Assembly: GCA_950295325.1 (NCBI GenBank)
Contig: OX485804.1
Span: 45,508,001 to 45,572,000 of the forward strand
Direction: 5' to 3'
Source of the DNA: Polytrichum commune
Taxonomy: Eukaryota > Streptophyta > Polytrichopsida > Polytrichales > Polytrichaceae
Length of the DNA: 64,000 nt
Shown here piece after piece: positions 1 to 9,786 of this stretch (positions are counted from its first letter, which is position 1; each line of letters starts with the position of its first letter). Made by a program: the position numbers and the translations under genes. The notes beneath the pieces are model-generated. The model searched no databases. It was not told the DNA's origin and worked only from the letters and a program-made list of their open reading frames with translations.

Positions 1-431
1 ACCCAATCAAAACTTCATTCAATATCAAGTTTACAAATCACAGGTGAAGTATGAATCAATGGTTCTTTGGTGAGATTCATCTGCATGCACAAATTCCCTG
101 CATCCCTGTACTGTACATGCTTGCAAATTCAACCTTTGGGAATCAATTCTCTGCCGCTCTGCTGCCACCCCACCCTCGCTGCCATGTGCCTCGCCCTAAC
201 GCATGGTGAGAGAGAGAGGAATGTAATTGGATGTGTAGTTTTTATCATCCATATTATGGTTGTATTTCATTCGTTAACATTTATAGAGTCAAATTTACAA
301 AGAAGGGAGTAGTACCATTTTGTTAACAGTTAACACGTTTAACATTTATAGTGTGCAATATGTGGGGAGTAGAAGAAAGTTAACATTTAGAGAGGGTTAA
401 CACTTAAAGGTGTAACATTTATAGAGGGTAT
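1..431. mobile_element. pogo-type non-autonomous DNA transposon, copy A, cut by the window edge
   Basis: The sequence matches the elements at 18252-18889 (inverted) and 60927-61524 (same orientation). It holds several copies of the words GTTAACATTTATAG and TTAACACTT, and its right end reads TAACATTTATAGAGGGTA, which is the family's terminal inverted repeat with its last bases altered. The left end lies outside the window. Its first 95 bases are the reverse complement of the 3' end of a pogo-type transposase gene. About bases 95-230 differ from the copy at 60.9 kb, so this stretch is a replacement or a part the other copy lost. No intact reading frame remains. Confidence 0.75.
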
Positions 432-954
432 GGCCAAAAGCATATGTGGAGTTGGAATTGTCCGCTATAGACCCACATGCCTTGTGAATTGTATAGTGAC
501 ACAAATGTGGCGCCAACCCTAAAACTAGGACAAATTGGTACATACAATCTCTGTAAAGTCCCTAGGTCAAACTTTGGGTGAGTTTGGGAGCTTATGCATA
601 ACATGATCCAAGTCTAAATGGGGTGCTCAAGTTAGTGTGATAAAAAGTGGGGCCATGTTTATAACTACATGGCTTTCTATGTTGTCATACTAGGGTAAGT
701 GGGCCAAATGAGACTTGAATAGGTTGAGTTCGGATGTAGGGTGGCCCATATGTTTGATATGTTTTAGATATTAGAGTTGACTCAAAGTTGTATGGACTAA
801 AAGAGGAAATCCAAGGAGTTTCTCAATGAGCTTTTCATAGAAAACCCCTTCCAAAAAAAACACCAATTACCCTCCTTGGTCCATCTATGAGAGACTTTGT
901 AGATAACTCCAATGTATGAGCTCACTCTTTTTAATAGGACACCTAAGTTTGAGT
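432..954. other. intergenic sequence, nothing recognised
   Basis: I see no coding frame supported by a family motif and no clear terminal repeats here. Confidence 0.5.
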
Positions 955-1625
955 GGTATATGGCAAGGTATAGTTAAGTGCATGTTTACAACAAAGGCAT
1001 TAGGGCATGGTTCTTAAAGGCCCAATTTTTGGATGAGACCATAGAGAGGTTCATGGACTATTAGCACAAAGTCTTTTGGAGGGCACAACCTCTAATGTAA
1101 ACCCCAAATTCCTGCCGAAAATTCCGTCAAACGCCTACCTTCAAGAGCCATCCCAAAAAAAGTTCCCTACAATCCCAGCCAACGTTCTCATGTGGAATTC
1201 CATGTAGATTTTTAATACACTAAAGATATTATGGGTTGTGCTCCAAAACTACCCTCATGTAACCTACAAGGAGGGGCCCGTGACACTCTCAACCAATGGG
1301 AATTCAAGGACTCTTAAGAGCCATGGCCTAATGGCTTTCATGTGGACATGCCCTAAGAATCGTCACCAAAGGGACACATGTCACAATGAAGGTTCGATAG
1401 TTAACACAATTGGGAGGGCTCATGTGACCATATGAACAAAAGGGAATCATAGGTCTGACCTCTTATAAAAAAAAAAAAAATCATCCCAACTATGAATTTG
1501 TCACCTAAAATGATAATTTTCGTGATTTGCAATGGCTAACTAGATAACACAATTCCTGGTTCGATCCAATGATCAAAATTATTTGTGGAGTTAGAAGTGC
1601 TTACAATGAGGCCACATACCTTTAG
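955..1625. repeat. dispersed repeat, AAGGTATGTGGG family member
   Basis: Bases 955-1355 align with 34555-34945. Shared words include TTTTTGGATGAGACCATAGA, AAAACTACCCTCATGTAA and GACATGCCCTAA. The part from about 1370 to 1622 resembles 34060-34310 and 58430-58870 and ends in GAGGCCACATACCTTTAG, the inverted form of the AAGGTATGTGGG terminus seen at 34297, 44965 and 58886. This is probably one old, degenerate non-autonomous DNA element. No target-site duplication could be fixed. Confidence 0.5.
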
Positions 1626-3632
1626 TATATTTGGAACATGTCCCAAAGACTTCATATTGGATCTGGAATCATTTTGAACGATTAGAATATTCTTGCCTTT
1701 TCAATTGAGTTCAATAGAGATGGGAGATTCCTTAAAGTGCTTGAAGTTGGTGGGTTTGCTAATTGATTTTTGCTTGGGTATAAAGTTATGACTAGGTCCC
1801 TCTAGGGATGCACCTTCCATTAAATTCAAGATTCACATGCATTCACAACATATTTAAAAAAAATCCCTATATACAAGTTTTTCCTTTTCATACAATTAAG
1901 AAATAAATGTATACTTTCAATGATGAAAATACCAGTGAAAATATGCATACATAAAAATAAATAAATAGCATAATCTACAACCATTATTATTAGAATACAA
2001 ACTTTTTTGCATAACAATCAACCCTTAATATGTGTATAATGTAAAATCCTAGCATTCATTAACAAAGTTGTTGAAGACTTTTCAATCTTCCGGGTGTAAC
2101 GCATCACTGCTTAGGTCTACAATATATGTCATAGAATCAAATGCAATTGTTAATTCTAATTTTACCATCAAATGGTCCGTAAGATTGTATGTCCACGTGT
2201 TGTTGGTTCCTTTTTAATACCAATACAAGTCAATATATAAAAAAATTTATAAAGTCTATTGACATTATCATATAAGTACAAGCATAGTATATTTTCTAAA
2301 GGTCCTTCATACATGTACATATATATGATTCATAAATTGTGTAGAAAAGTATACGTACTATGGCAAAGTTCAAATCAATAACCCTTTTTGTGCACTCACA
2401 TATAGTTGTACATGATCAATACATGCGCCCCCCCCCCCCGAGCTAGGTCACTCACCAGCTAAGATAGATGGATGGCAAACTAAGGGAGTGGTGCATCATT
2501 CATCATCTCTGACTTGGTTAAATGATTGATAAGATTAAATGACATTAGCATGTTAGCCTTTCATCCAACCAGAGCGTTGTTTGGGAGTTGGTTGTTTTGC
2601 ACACAATACTTTCCACGTTTGGTAAGTTTTGGGTGCATGCTTGGAGTCGGGTGTGGAGGTTCGAATGAAACACTTTCTATATTGGTTCATTGAGGGTCAA
2701 AGTAGATGACTTCAATGGATATAAACCATAATTTCATTGTTTCTAAAGGCTGAAGAGTTGGGACTTGCTGACATGAGTGGGACTTGGTACTTCAGACCCG
2801 ATGTGAACCGGCCCTTAATGAAATGAAATTGATTTCATAGTCTAGGAAGCCAAAAGGCTAATGGGACTAAAAGTACATCAAGATAGTGGCATAGTGTGGT
2901 AGCCTGTGTGAGATAGAAGCTAATGTCAAGTTTGATGGTCCAATGAAAAGAAAGACTTGAGGCTCCCTAATACTACATTCTCAAATAATGATGGAAACTT
3001 ATCTCTAATCTGGGACATTCCAACAATAAGTATACCTTATTTTCAACCGCATTATTTCAACTGCATTATAAGAACAAAATTGGCATAATCTATCATCTCT
3101 AAAAATAGGGATTGTCGGCTGTCATCCAATTTCAATGTCAAGTCTATGATTCTAGGTGCGATAAGCAACAATGATCTTGCGTTGTGGTGATGTCCATTGT
3201 CAGGGGTTGCTTCAAGTGTTAATGCACATTAGTTGTGGAATTGGAGGCCCGGTTTATCATCAGATTAGAATGCAATGTACACGTCACAAGTTAGTTACCG
3301 GAGCTTCTAGCCCGTACACATTTAGCTGTACTTGGAGCCGTACAATTGTTGATCTGATAACCTGGCTCTCTCATATATTTATTTTGACAGCGGGAACTCA
3401 AACCAAGGCACTAATTCATGTGTGGGTCTTCTCCATGGTCATATGGAAAGAGCTGATGCTTCAATGTAACTCTTAAACGGTCTTAAACAGTTACTTTTTT
3501 CTCCTTCTGAAGAGCCCACTTTGCCTAAGGTTTGAAACACATGATTAGTACGAGAGAAGTAGCAAATCCAAATCAAGGCCGTAGACACTTTCCTCACAAT
3601 CTTTGGAGCTCAAATAAATAGCTTATGCATTA
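1626..3632. other. intergenic sequence, nothing recognised
   Basis: AT-rich sequence with a short poly-C run near 2428. A 101-codon open frame at 3171-3476 has no recognisable motif and I do not count it as a gene. Confidence 0.5.
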
Positions 3633-4133
3633 CAGTAACCTCCCGCTTAAGTACGCAACTTGAACCTATGCAGTTTGTGCGTACTTAGCTAGTAGGTGCG
3701 TACTTTAGCAAAACAAATGCTCCGAGTAAAAGGGTGCTAGCCCAAGAGTGAAGATTGTTGAAATGGTGATGCATGATGATGGCGATGTTAACACTTAGGA
3801 ATTGAATATCGGTTTAGAAAACGGAGTTATATTCCAGGGTTTTGACTCTCTTTACAAGTAGGTTCTCGACATCGAGGATTAGCTACTCTGCCCTGAAGTT
3901 CAAACAGAAGCAAAGGAAACATTCAATGACCTTAAGAAATTGTTTGAATCATTTCAAAGCAAGATCTGAGCAGTCGGCCTCAAAACCAAACGCAAAAAAC
4001 TTCAAAGCCAAATGACGATTCACGACGTGTTCAACTAATAAATCTTGAACCCTAAATTTTTTGCCAAAAAATGCGTACTTAACCGGGATGCGTACTTAAA
4101 CGGGTGCGTGCGTACTTAAGCGGGAGGTTACTG
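3633..4133. mobile_element. pogo-type element, second family, with full TIRs and TA duplication
   Basis: The element starts CAGTAACCTCCCGCTTAAGT and ends in the exact reverse complement, giving a perfect inverted repeat of about 24 bp. A TA dinucleotide flanks each side (3631-3632 and 4134-4135). CAGT termini with TA duplication are typical of the pogo/Tigger branch of Tc1/mariner. The word GCGTACTTA is repeated at both ends, six times in all. Inside, on the plus strand near 3897-4038, two short frames separated by a stop end in TIHDVF, which resembles the TTIxDFF tail of pogo/Tigger transposases. The element is therefore probably an internal-deletion derivative of an autonomous copy. Confidence 0.8.
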
Positions 4134-4401
4134 TACCAAAGTGAAGATCCTCATGCTCATTAAATGGACATATAGGTTTTCCCCAACTTATATCGATTAT
4201 TGAGTTTAGAATGATTATCATATTCTTAACAATCTCTTTTAAACAATCGTCTTTTTGGTATTTGTTATTGGATCTACCACTTAAATATAGGTGCCCAATT
4301 AAGATAAGCAACCAAATGAGGCACGTCTACCTTAGCTAAAAACATTTCATAGGGTCGAAAGGCATTGCGACACCTGCCAACAACAAGCGTGTCTTCATAA
4401 G

Positions 4402-4412
4402 TACCTCCATTG
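4402..4412. repeat. target-site duplication, 5' copy, of the LINE
   Basis: TACCTCCATTG occurs here and again at 7311-7321, exactly flanking the LINE. An 11-bp duplication fits target-primed reverse transcription. Confidence 0.75.
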
Positions 4413-6744
4413 CACCTCATTACCATCCCAACTACAAGATTAAAATGGCTCTGGCAACAATACAATAAAGATAAATACAATACACACGGCTTAGTACCTC
4501 CCCCACAATCATTTGAAACAGAAGTAGTATGGCTCTACCAAAGATATAGCTCTAAAAAACGAAAAAAAGACCCACTAAAAATATCACAACACACTCTCCC
4601 AGAAAATCTCCTTGACTCCATCACCAAAATATTCAACATCACACACTCATACTTCTCCTCACCAGTAACATGTTCTACACATATCACTAAATTCTACTCT
4701 CCATTTGCAAGAGACAAAGTCTTTGGATCACTAGGTACCGCCTTCCAATATAAATGGAACGGAATTGGGTACGTATGCACACCCACATAATGAAGAAACA
4801 ACCCAACAAGTAATACACTGGGCAAGACTAGCAGCTAAAACCGACTCAAAGAACATCATAATATTAGTTACACCAGACAGTAACTGGTACCAAAATTACT
4901 CACCACTCACCGGACCATACCCGGACACACACTTGTTAGCCCATTTCAATGCAGACACCATTACATACGATGAACCTACAATCCCACAAAGCATAAGCAA
5001 ACCTCAAATAGAACCGTTAGCAATACACATCTTCTGTATCCACCACCAAAACATCAATATTGGCATAACCGACCAAATAAACACAATTAAAATAGTAATC
5101 GAAAACCTACAAATAGTACAATACCACATCCAAAAGGCCCCACCCACACCTTGTAATATTCTAGTAAACAAAAACGCTAAATGGAATAAAGTACTCTACC
5201 CACCCCATATCAACCCACCAACCACAAACATACCACCGTTACCAAACTTCGAAAAAAACACGATATTAAAATTCCCGCCACAATACAGCTACTACACAGA
5301 CGGATCGTTTATCCCACCCACACAAGCAAACGACAGACATTGGAAGAAACAAAAAGCTGGCTATGGAATTTACAACCCAACAAAAGCAGAAATACGTATA
5401 TTAAAAAGACTGCCTGGCCTACAAACCAGCTTTAGGGCTGAGCTAATGGTCATTCACAAAACACTTAGATTAATTACTACCAAATACACAAATGAACCAG
5501 CACACATATTCACAGACTGCCTCAACTGTCTATATGTACTTAACACTCAAATAAAACATCCTACCCACCATAACAACCATGCTGACAAAACCATATTAAC
5601 ATCTATGGTATAAATGCTAAAAACCCGAACACAATCCACTACGATATATAAAGTAAAAGCACACACGAACATTGATGGAAATGAGCAAGCAGATCAATTA
5701 GCAAAACTAGGCGCCAAAAAGAGATACAGATTCGCTGCCAAATCATACGAATTTGTACATACCACACCATACTACTTCTAAAAAGACACCTGGCCGGGAC
5801 CAAACAAATGACCGGACAAAGGCCCTGTCAGATGCCTCGAAACATATATAACTAAACACGACCAAGTTAACAACCTAAATACCATGTCAGAACAATTCCC
5901 TAACATTAGCAAATGGACAACGAACCCTAACATAGACAATGAAATATCTAATAATTTTTGGTATAACCCTATTATATCAGACTCACAAAAGACATACATA
6001 CTAAAATTCCGAACTGGACAATACATGGGCAATGCCAGAAAACAACTATTTTTTGGCATAGAAAGATTCTCATCCATTACATGTCCAATATGTAACTCCT
6101 CTGATGCAGATACATGGCTACATGTACTATTAAAATGTAATCAACACCATATACATGCCCTAAGAACCAAAAGGCATAACAAAGCAATATGGGAACTAAG
6201 AAAACTAATCCTATCATCACAAAAATCAAGATGCTACATCCTTATGAATGCAGGGACATTCGACAACAATCCACAAGAGAATACAGTCCCCACATGGCTC
6301 CTACCATGTACATGTGTACAACAAAGATGCCACTGCAACGCACGATTTAAACCCAACCTCCTATGCATCAAAGAACTCCCACACCAAAGCACCCCACCAC
6401 CAAACCCAACATACAACCTCACGGTACAATTTATTGAATTCACATACACAAATGACAGATTCCCACAAGATACAATAGACAACAAAATTCAAAAATACCA
6501 ACCACTAATTAATGACATCACCCAACAAGGCTGGAAAGTAGACCCATTTATAGTCATTGCGGCTGGAGCTAGAGGAACCACACACACCCCGTCAATGAAA
6601 CAACTAGAACAAACATTCAAACTACCTCAAAATTCTATAAACCATACATTCAAAGAAATAAACACCATTGCCATACAACATGCCAGTTCAATCCTTCTAC
6701 ATAAAAGATGTATTGAAAATAACCAAGCAATACCAGCAGAATAA
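4413..6744 (+). pseudogene. LINE ORF2 C-terminal part: PCIF1-like domain, RNase H, zinc knuckle (broken)
   Basis: Two frames joined by a frameshift near 4765-4790 encode a contiguous polyprotein segment. First comes a region with YFSSPVTC, FGSLGTAF and, after the shift, AHPHNEET followed by IIILVTPDSNW. This order resembles the PCIF1-type N6-adenine methyltransferase fold, with HPHN where PCIF1 has NPPF. Next is RNase H with all four acidic positions: Asp in YYTDGS (5299-5301), Glu in RAEL (5440-5442), Asp in FTDC (5515-5517) and Asp in EQADQLA (5692-5694). A C-x2-C-x9-H-x4-C knuckle lies at 6082-6138. In-frame stops at 5611-5613, 5779-5781 and 5809-5811 show that the copy is dead. The last frame ends at 6744. 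The family assignment to a LINE is firm; the methyltransferase resemblance is an inference from motif order. Confidence 0.8.
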
Positions 6745-6956
6745 TGAATAAATAAACAAACAAATAAAACAAAAATATAAGAAGGGAAAATATATATATA
6801 TATACATAACTAAATTTAATTTAATTAAAAAAATCAAATCAAATCAAATCAAACAAGATAATCCTTTATTGAACAATATTAACACCAATAGCTCAGGAAG
6901 ACGGGTAGGAGCCGGCTGGTTGGTACAAATTTCCTGCCGTTAAAATCACTAGCAAC

Positions 6957-7072
6957 ACCAAGTCATGTATAACACACTAAACGCTCAGACGAACTCAACG
7001 GGAGTCGAACCCGGACCGCCTACATGTAGTTAAACATCCTCCCTCAACCAACCAAGGAAACATGACTTGGCG
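6957..7072 (-). repeat. tRNA-like sequence within an inverted repeat in the LINE 3' UTR
   Basis: Read on the minus strand, the segment has a perfect tRNA B-box (GGTTCGACTCC) inside a CGGG/CCCG stem and an A-box-like TTGGTTGGTTGAGG about 50 bases before it. The outer ends, CCAAGTCATGT and ACATGACTTGG, form a perfect 11-bp inverted repeat. It lacks a clean acceptor stem and anticodon arm, so it is not called as a tRNA gene. It could be a small SINE-like insertion or a tRNA-derived structure. The second LINE copy lacks it. Confidence 0.5.
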
Positions 7073-7310
7073 ACCACCAAACACAACAAATTACAACTTA
7101 TACTACAACACTGCAGCAACTACGTGCTAAACAACTAAGGAGGGTTACCTTTAGTGTTGTTTTCCGGTTACTATAGTGTCCATCCCCGGAAGGGGAGAGT
7201 AGTACTGTCCAAATTTCCCCTTGTCTGGTAGGCATTGGGTCTTTTGACAATACGAACGGACACTCTATTCACGCCGGCCCTTTAAATAGGGACCGGAGTT
7301 TCTATCTATC

Positions 7311-7321
7311 TACCTCCATTG
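7311..7321. repeat. target-site duplication, 3' copy, of the LINE
   Basis: TACCTCCATTG, identical to 4402-4412. Confidence 0.75.
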
Positions 7322-8500
7322 AGCATGAAGATTGGTTGCCATGTGTTATCTTGCTTCAGGAATTTAGGGTTCCGATTCCAATGACCAAAATATGCAAATA
7401 GGGGCGTTGAAGGTGACTTGGGACATGTTTTCGAGCTTGAGCATAGAAGCAGGTGTAAATGCATGCAGTGATTCATTCTGAAGAAGATGTTTCCTACTGG
7501 ACTGTGTGTGGGACTCAGGTTCCAGATCTGCTCTTGTAACTAGAATACCAATTGGTAGCAGAAGCGAGTTGAATTGGCTGTTCATCTGTCCGTGAAGAAG
7601 ATGGGAATCGAGTTGCAGGAAAACAACGTGCTGCTCAGAAAACACATTCATCGTAAGCCCCATGCTTGTGCCTTCATGGCTCGGGGCAATTTCTCGGGAC
7701 ACATTCCTCATTCTATACTTGTCATGCATCGTTCATGGTAAACTTGATCGTTGTGCAGGTGACATCCACCTTCCTCTCTTGATTGGAATCAACAGAACTC
7801 CAGGCCATGAACTTGCCTGCATTGATGTTTTAATCCAGTGTATAAGGGTTGTGTACCTGTAAACATCAGAAACCTGTAACTCAATTCCATACACAACAGT
7901 GATGCAGGGATGCAGGATTGGAATCGATAAGAGTGCACATACCGTGACTCATTCAAGTGTGAAGTTTTGGATGGAGTTATACTCCTGGCACTACTATTCA
8001 CATGCGACATTGTTCATCCTAGCATTATTCACTGAGAATATTATTCGTAGTAGCACTATCACTGATAACACCAATATTATTCTTATCATTCATACCAACA
8101 CTGTTCATTCTTCGTATCAGCGTCAGTTTCTTCCCATGAAAGTAAGATAGTGGAGGCCCATGTCAGATTCCAAATACAAAATGGAACACAACCATGCATG
8201 CAGCTGAATATGTTATGGAGAAACCATGTCTTCACGCAAACATAGTATCAAGTGCACAGCAAGTAAGCTTAGGGCTTACTAATCAAATGGGGAATAAACA
8301 TACCAAGTGCTGCATGCGAAGAGTTTTCAATTACACAACACATCGTTTTTCTTTCGTCAAGCGTCTGGTGAAGTAGGCTTGTGTTGGCCACCCAAGTGAC
8401 CTGAGCTTGGTTTTCAGGCCACGCTAATGCCGCCGTTTGGAGTCCACCAAACTCTTGCTGGTGGTTTCTGGCTAAACCAGAGTTCAGGAAGTTTTTGAAG
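7322..8500. other. intergenic sequence of moderate GC, no gene assigned
   Basis: The composition differs from the AT-rich repeats around it, and several 60-120 codon open frames occur on both strands (for example 7364-7729 minus and 7662-7862 plus). None has a recognisable motif. An unspliced or non-coding transcript is possible, but the sequence gives no positive support. Confidence 0.3.
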
Positions 8501-9130
8501 CCTTAGTGGCTAATTGCCGGTAGTTGCTATGAAGGGTCGGATTTTTTCCAATTTACATCGGCAAGAGCCGGTCTTTTGTAAAATCAATCGGCCAATTGCC
8601 TATATTTTCATATTTTCATTGGCCAATATCCGATTAAATGGAATTCATATCAGCACTGATTGTTTAAAAAATGTATGAAAAGTTATTAGAAATCATTTCT
8701 TAGTACAAAATCTTGAATAAGTGAAAAGAAAGGCATGTTCAAAACTTTAAATTTGAAGAGTTAATATCCTTGGCAAGAATTGAACCTAGCAATGCCTTCA
8801 AAACGCTTGAAGGCCAAGGGTCCCCCAATTCTTCATAGAAGCAATTGGATTTGGTCATGGAAAGGTTGCATAATTCAAAAAGTTTAAGGTTTAGGGTACT
8901 TCCTCAACTGCATCATCAGATGCCTCAGACAAATAGCGCTCTGGATGCTTCCGGCTGAAATCCAGTAACTCACAAGAAGAATCGGCTACATTTCCGGGAC
9001 ATTTTCTGGTCCATCGGCTAATTGCTGGAGGATTGAAATTACAGTCGGATTGCCATCCGATGGTTGGAAATTTGGACCGGCCATGAGGGGAAATCCATCG
9101 GCTGATAATGAACTAGCCGTCAGTTTTCCC
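8501..9130. other. intergenic stretch with many ATCGGC/GCCGAT words
   Basis: The words CGGC and ATCGGC recur at irregular spacing (for example around 8560, 8590, 9012 and 9095). This suggests a decayed repeat. No coding signal was found. Confidence 0.3.
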
Positions 9131-9761
9131 CAAACATAGGGCTAAACTAAACACACAATTTAGTCAACGATCAGTATACTCCTAAATTTGAACTCCCTTC
9201 GTAACGCTTGCATTTGGGAGGTGATGGTGGTGTCTCACCTCTCTAAGAAGTTAATGGGAGGAAATGCATGTCTCCTTCGTTATGTCTACATGTCTGCAGG
9301 GAACAAACACTAATGCCTCATGCCGACATGAAGGATTGGACTTCGTTACTGAGGAGAGATGGAACTTTGTGTGGTCACATTGTTGGTGATACATTCACTT
9401 TTGCAGTTCCTAGTTAGTATATATTCCCAAACTACACTAAATACTGTATTGAGTGTCACCAATACTAAATGTAGACCTGACATTACTTATCGTTCCTTGT
9501 TTTTTTCTCAAAAAGTTGGGCATTATAGATTTCCAATGTTGTAAAAACTGTCACTTACTAAGTGATTTTTATCCAAATTTCAATCATCCATGATTATATT
9601 GTATTACATTACAGAAATGGAAGGATACAGAATATACCAAAGCACGTTTCAAAAATTGGCATTTGGATGAACTAAAAGTATGTCTAGATGATAGTGTTTG
9701 TAAACTTTACTCATAAGAAGTGTCACTAGAAAATTTACCACAGTGACGTAAAATGCCATAT

Positions 9762-9786
9762 GACACTAAATATAATATTTAGTGTC
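9762..9786. repeat. perfect 25-base palindrome, GACACTAAATAT arms
   Basis: GACACTAAATAT, one A, then the exact reverse complement. Nearby copies of AGTGTCAC and CACTAAAT at 9440-9730, and similar words at 53080-53140 and 53996-54065, suggest a small inverted-repeat element family with unclear ends. Confidence 0.5.

Larger units (their letters stand above)
4413..7310 (+). mobile_element. 5'-truncated LINE (non-LTR retrotransposon) with RNase H
   Basis: A single insertion bounded by an 11-bp target-site duplication. Coding sequence begins immediately at the 5' boundary, so the copy is 5'-truncated; the endonuclease and reverse transcriptase expected upstream are missing. What remains is, in order, a PCIF1-like domain, an RNase H domain, a CCHC zinc knuckle, a conserved C-terminal region, and an AT-rich 3' untranslated region. 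The last ~140 bases (7170-7310) end in TTTCTATCTATC. That tail is shared with the LINE fragment at 53.2 kb and with the SINE at 40.3 kb, which implies one reverse transcriptase recognised all three. Confidence 0.85.

Noticed and set aside
6990-7075. A functional tRNA gene
   Set aside because: A and B boxes are visible, but acceptor and anticodon stems do not form properly, so only a tRNA-like repeat is reported.
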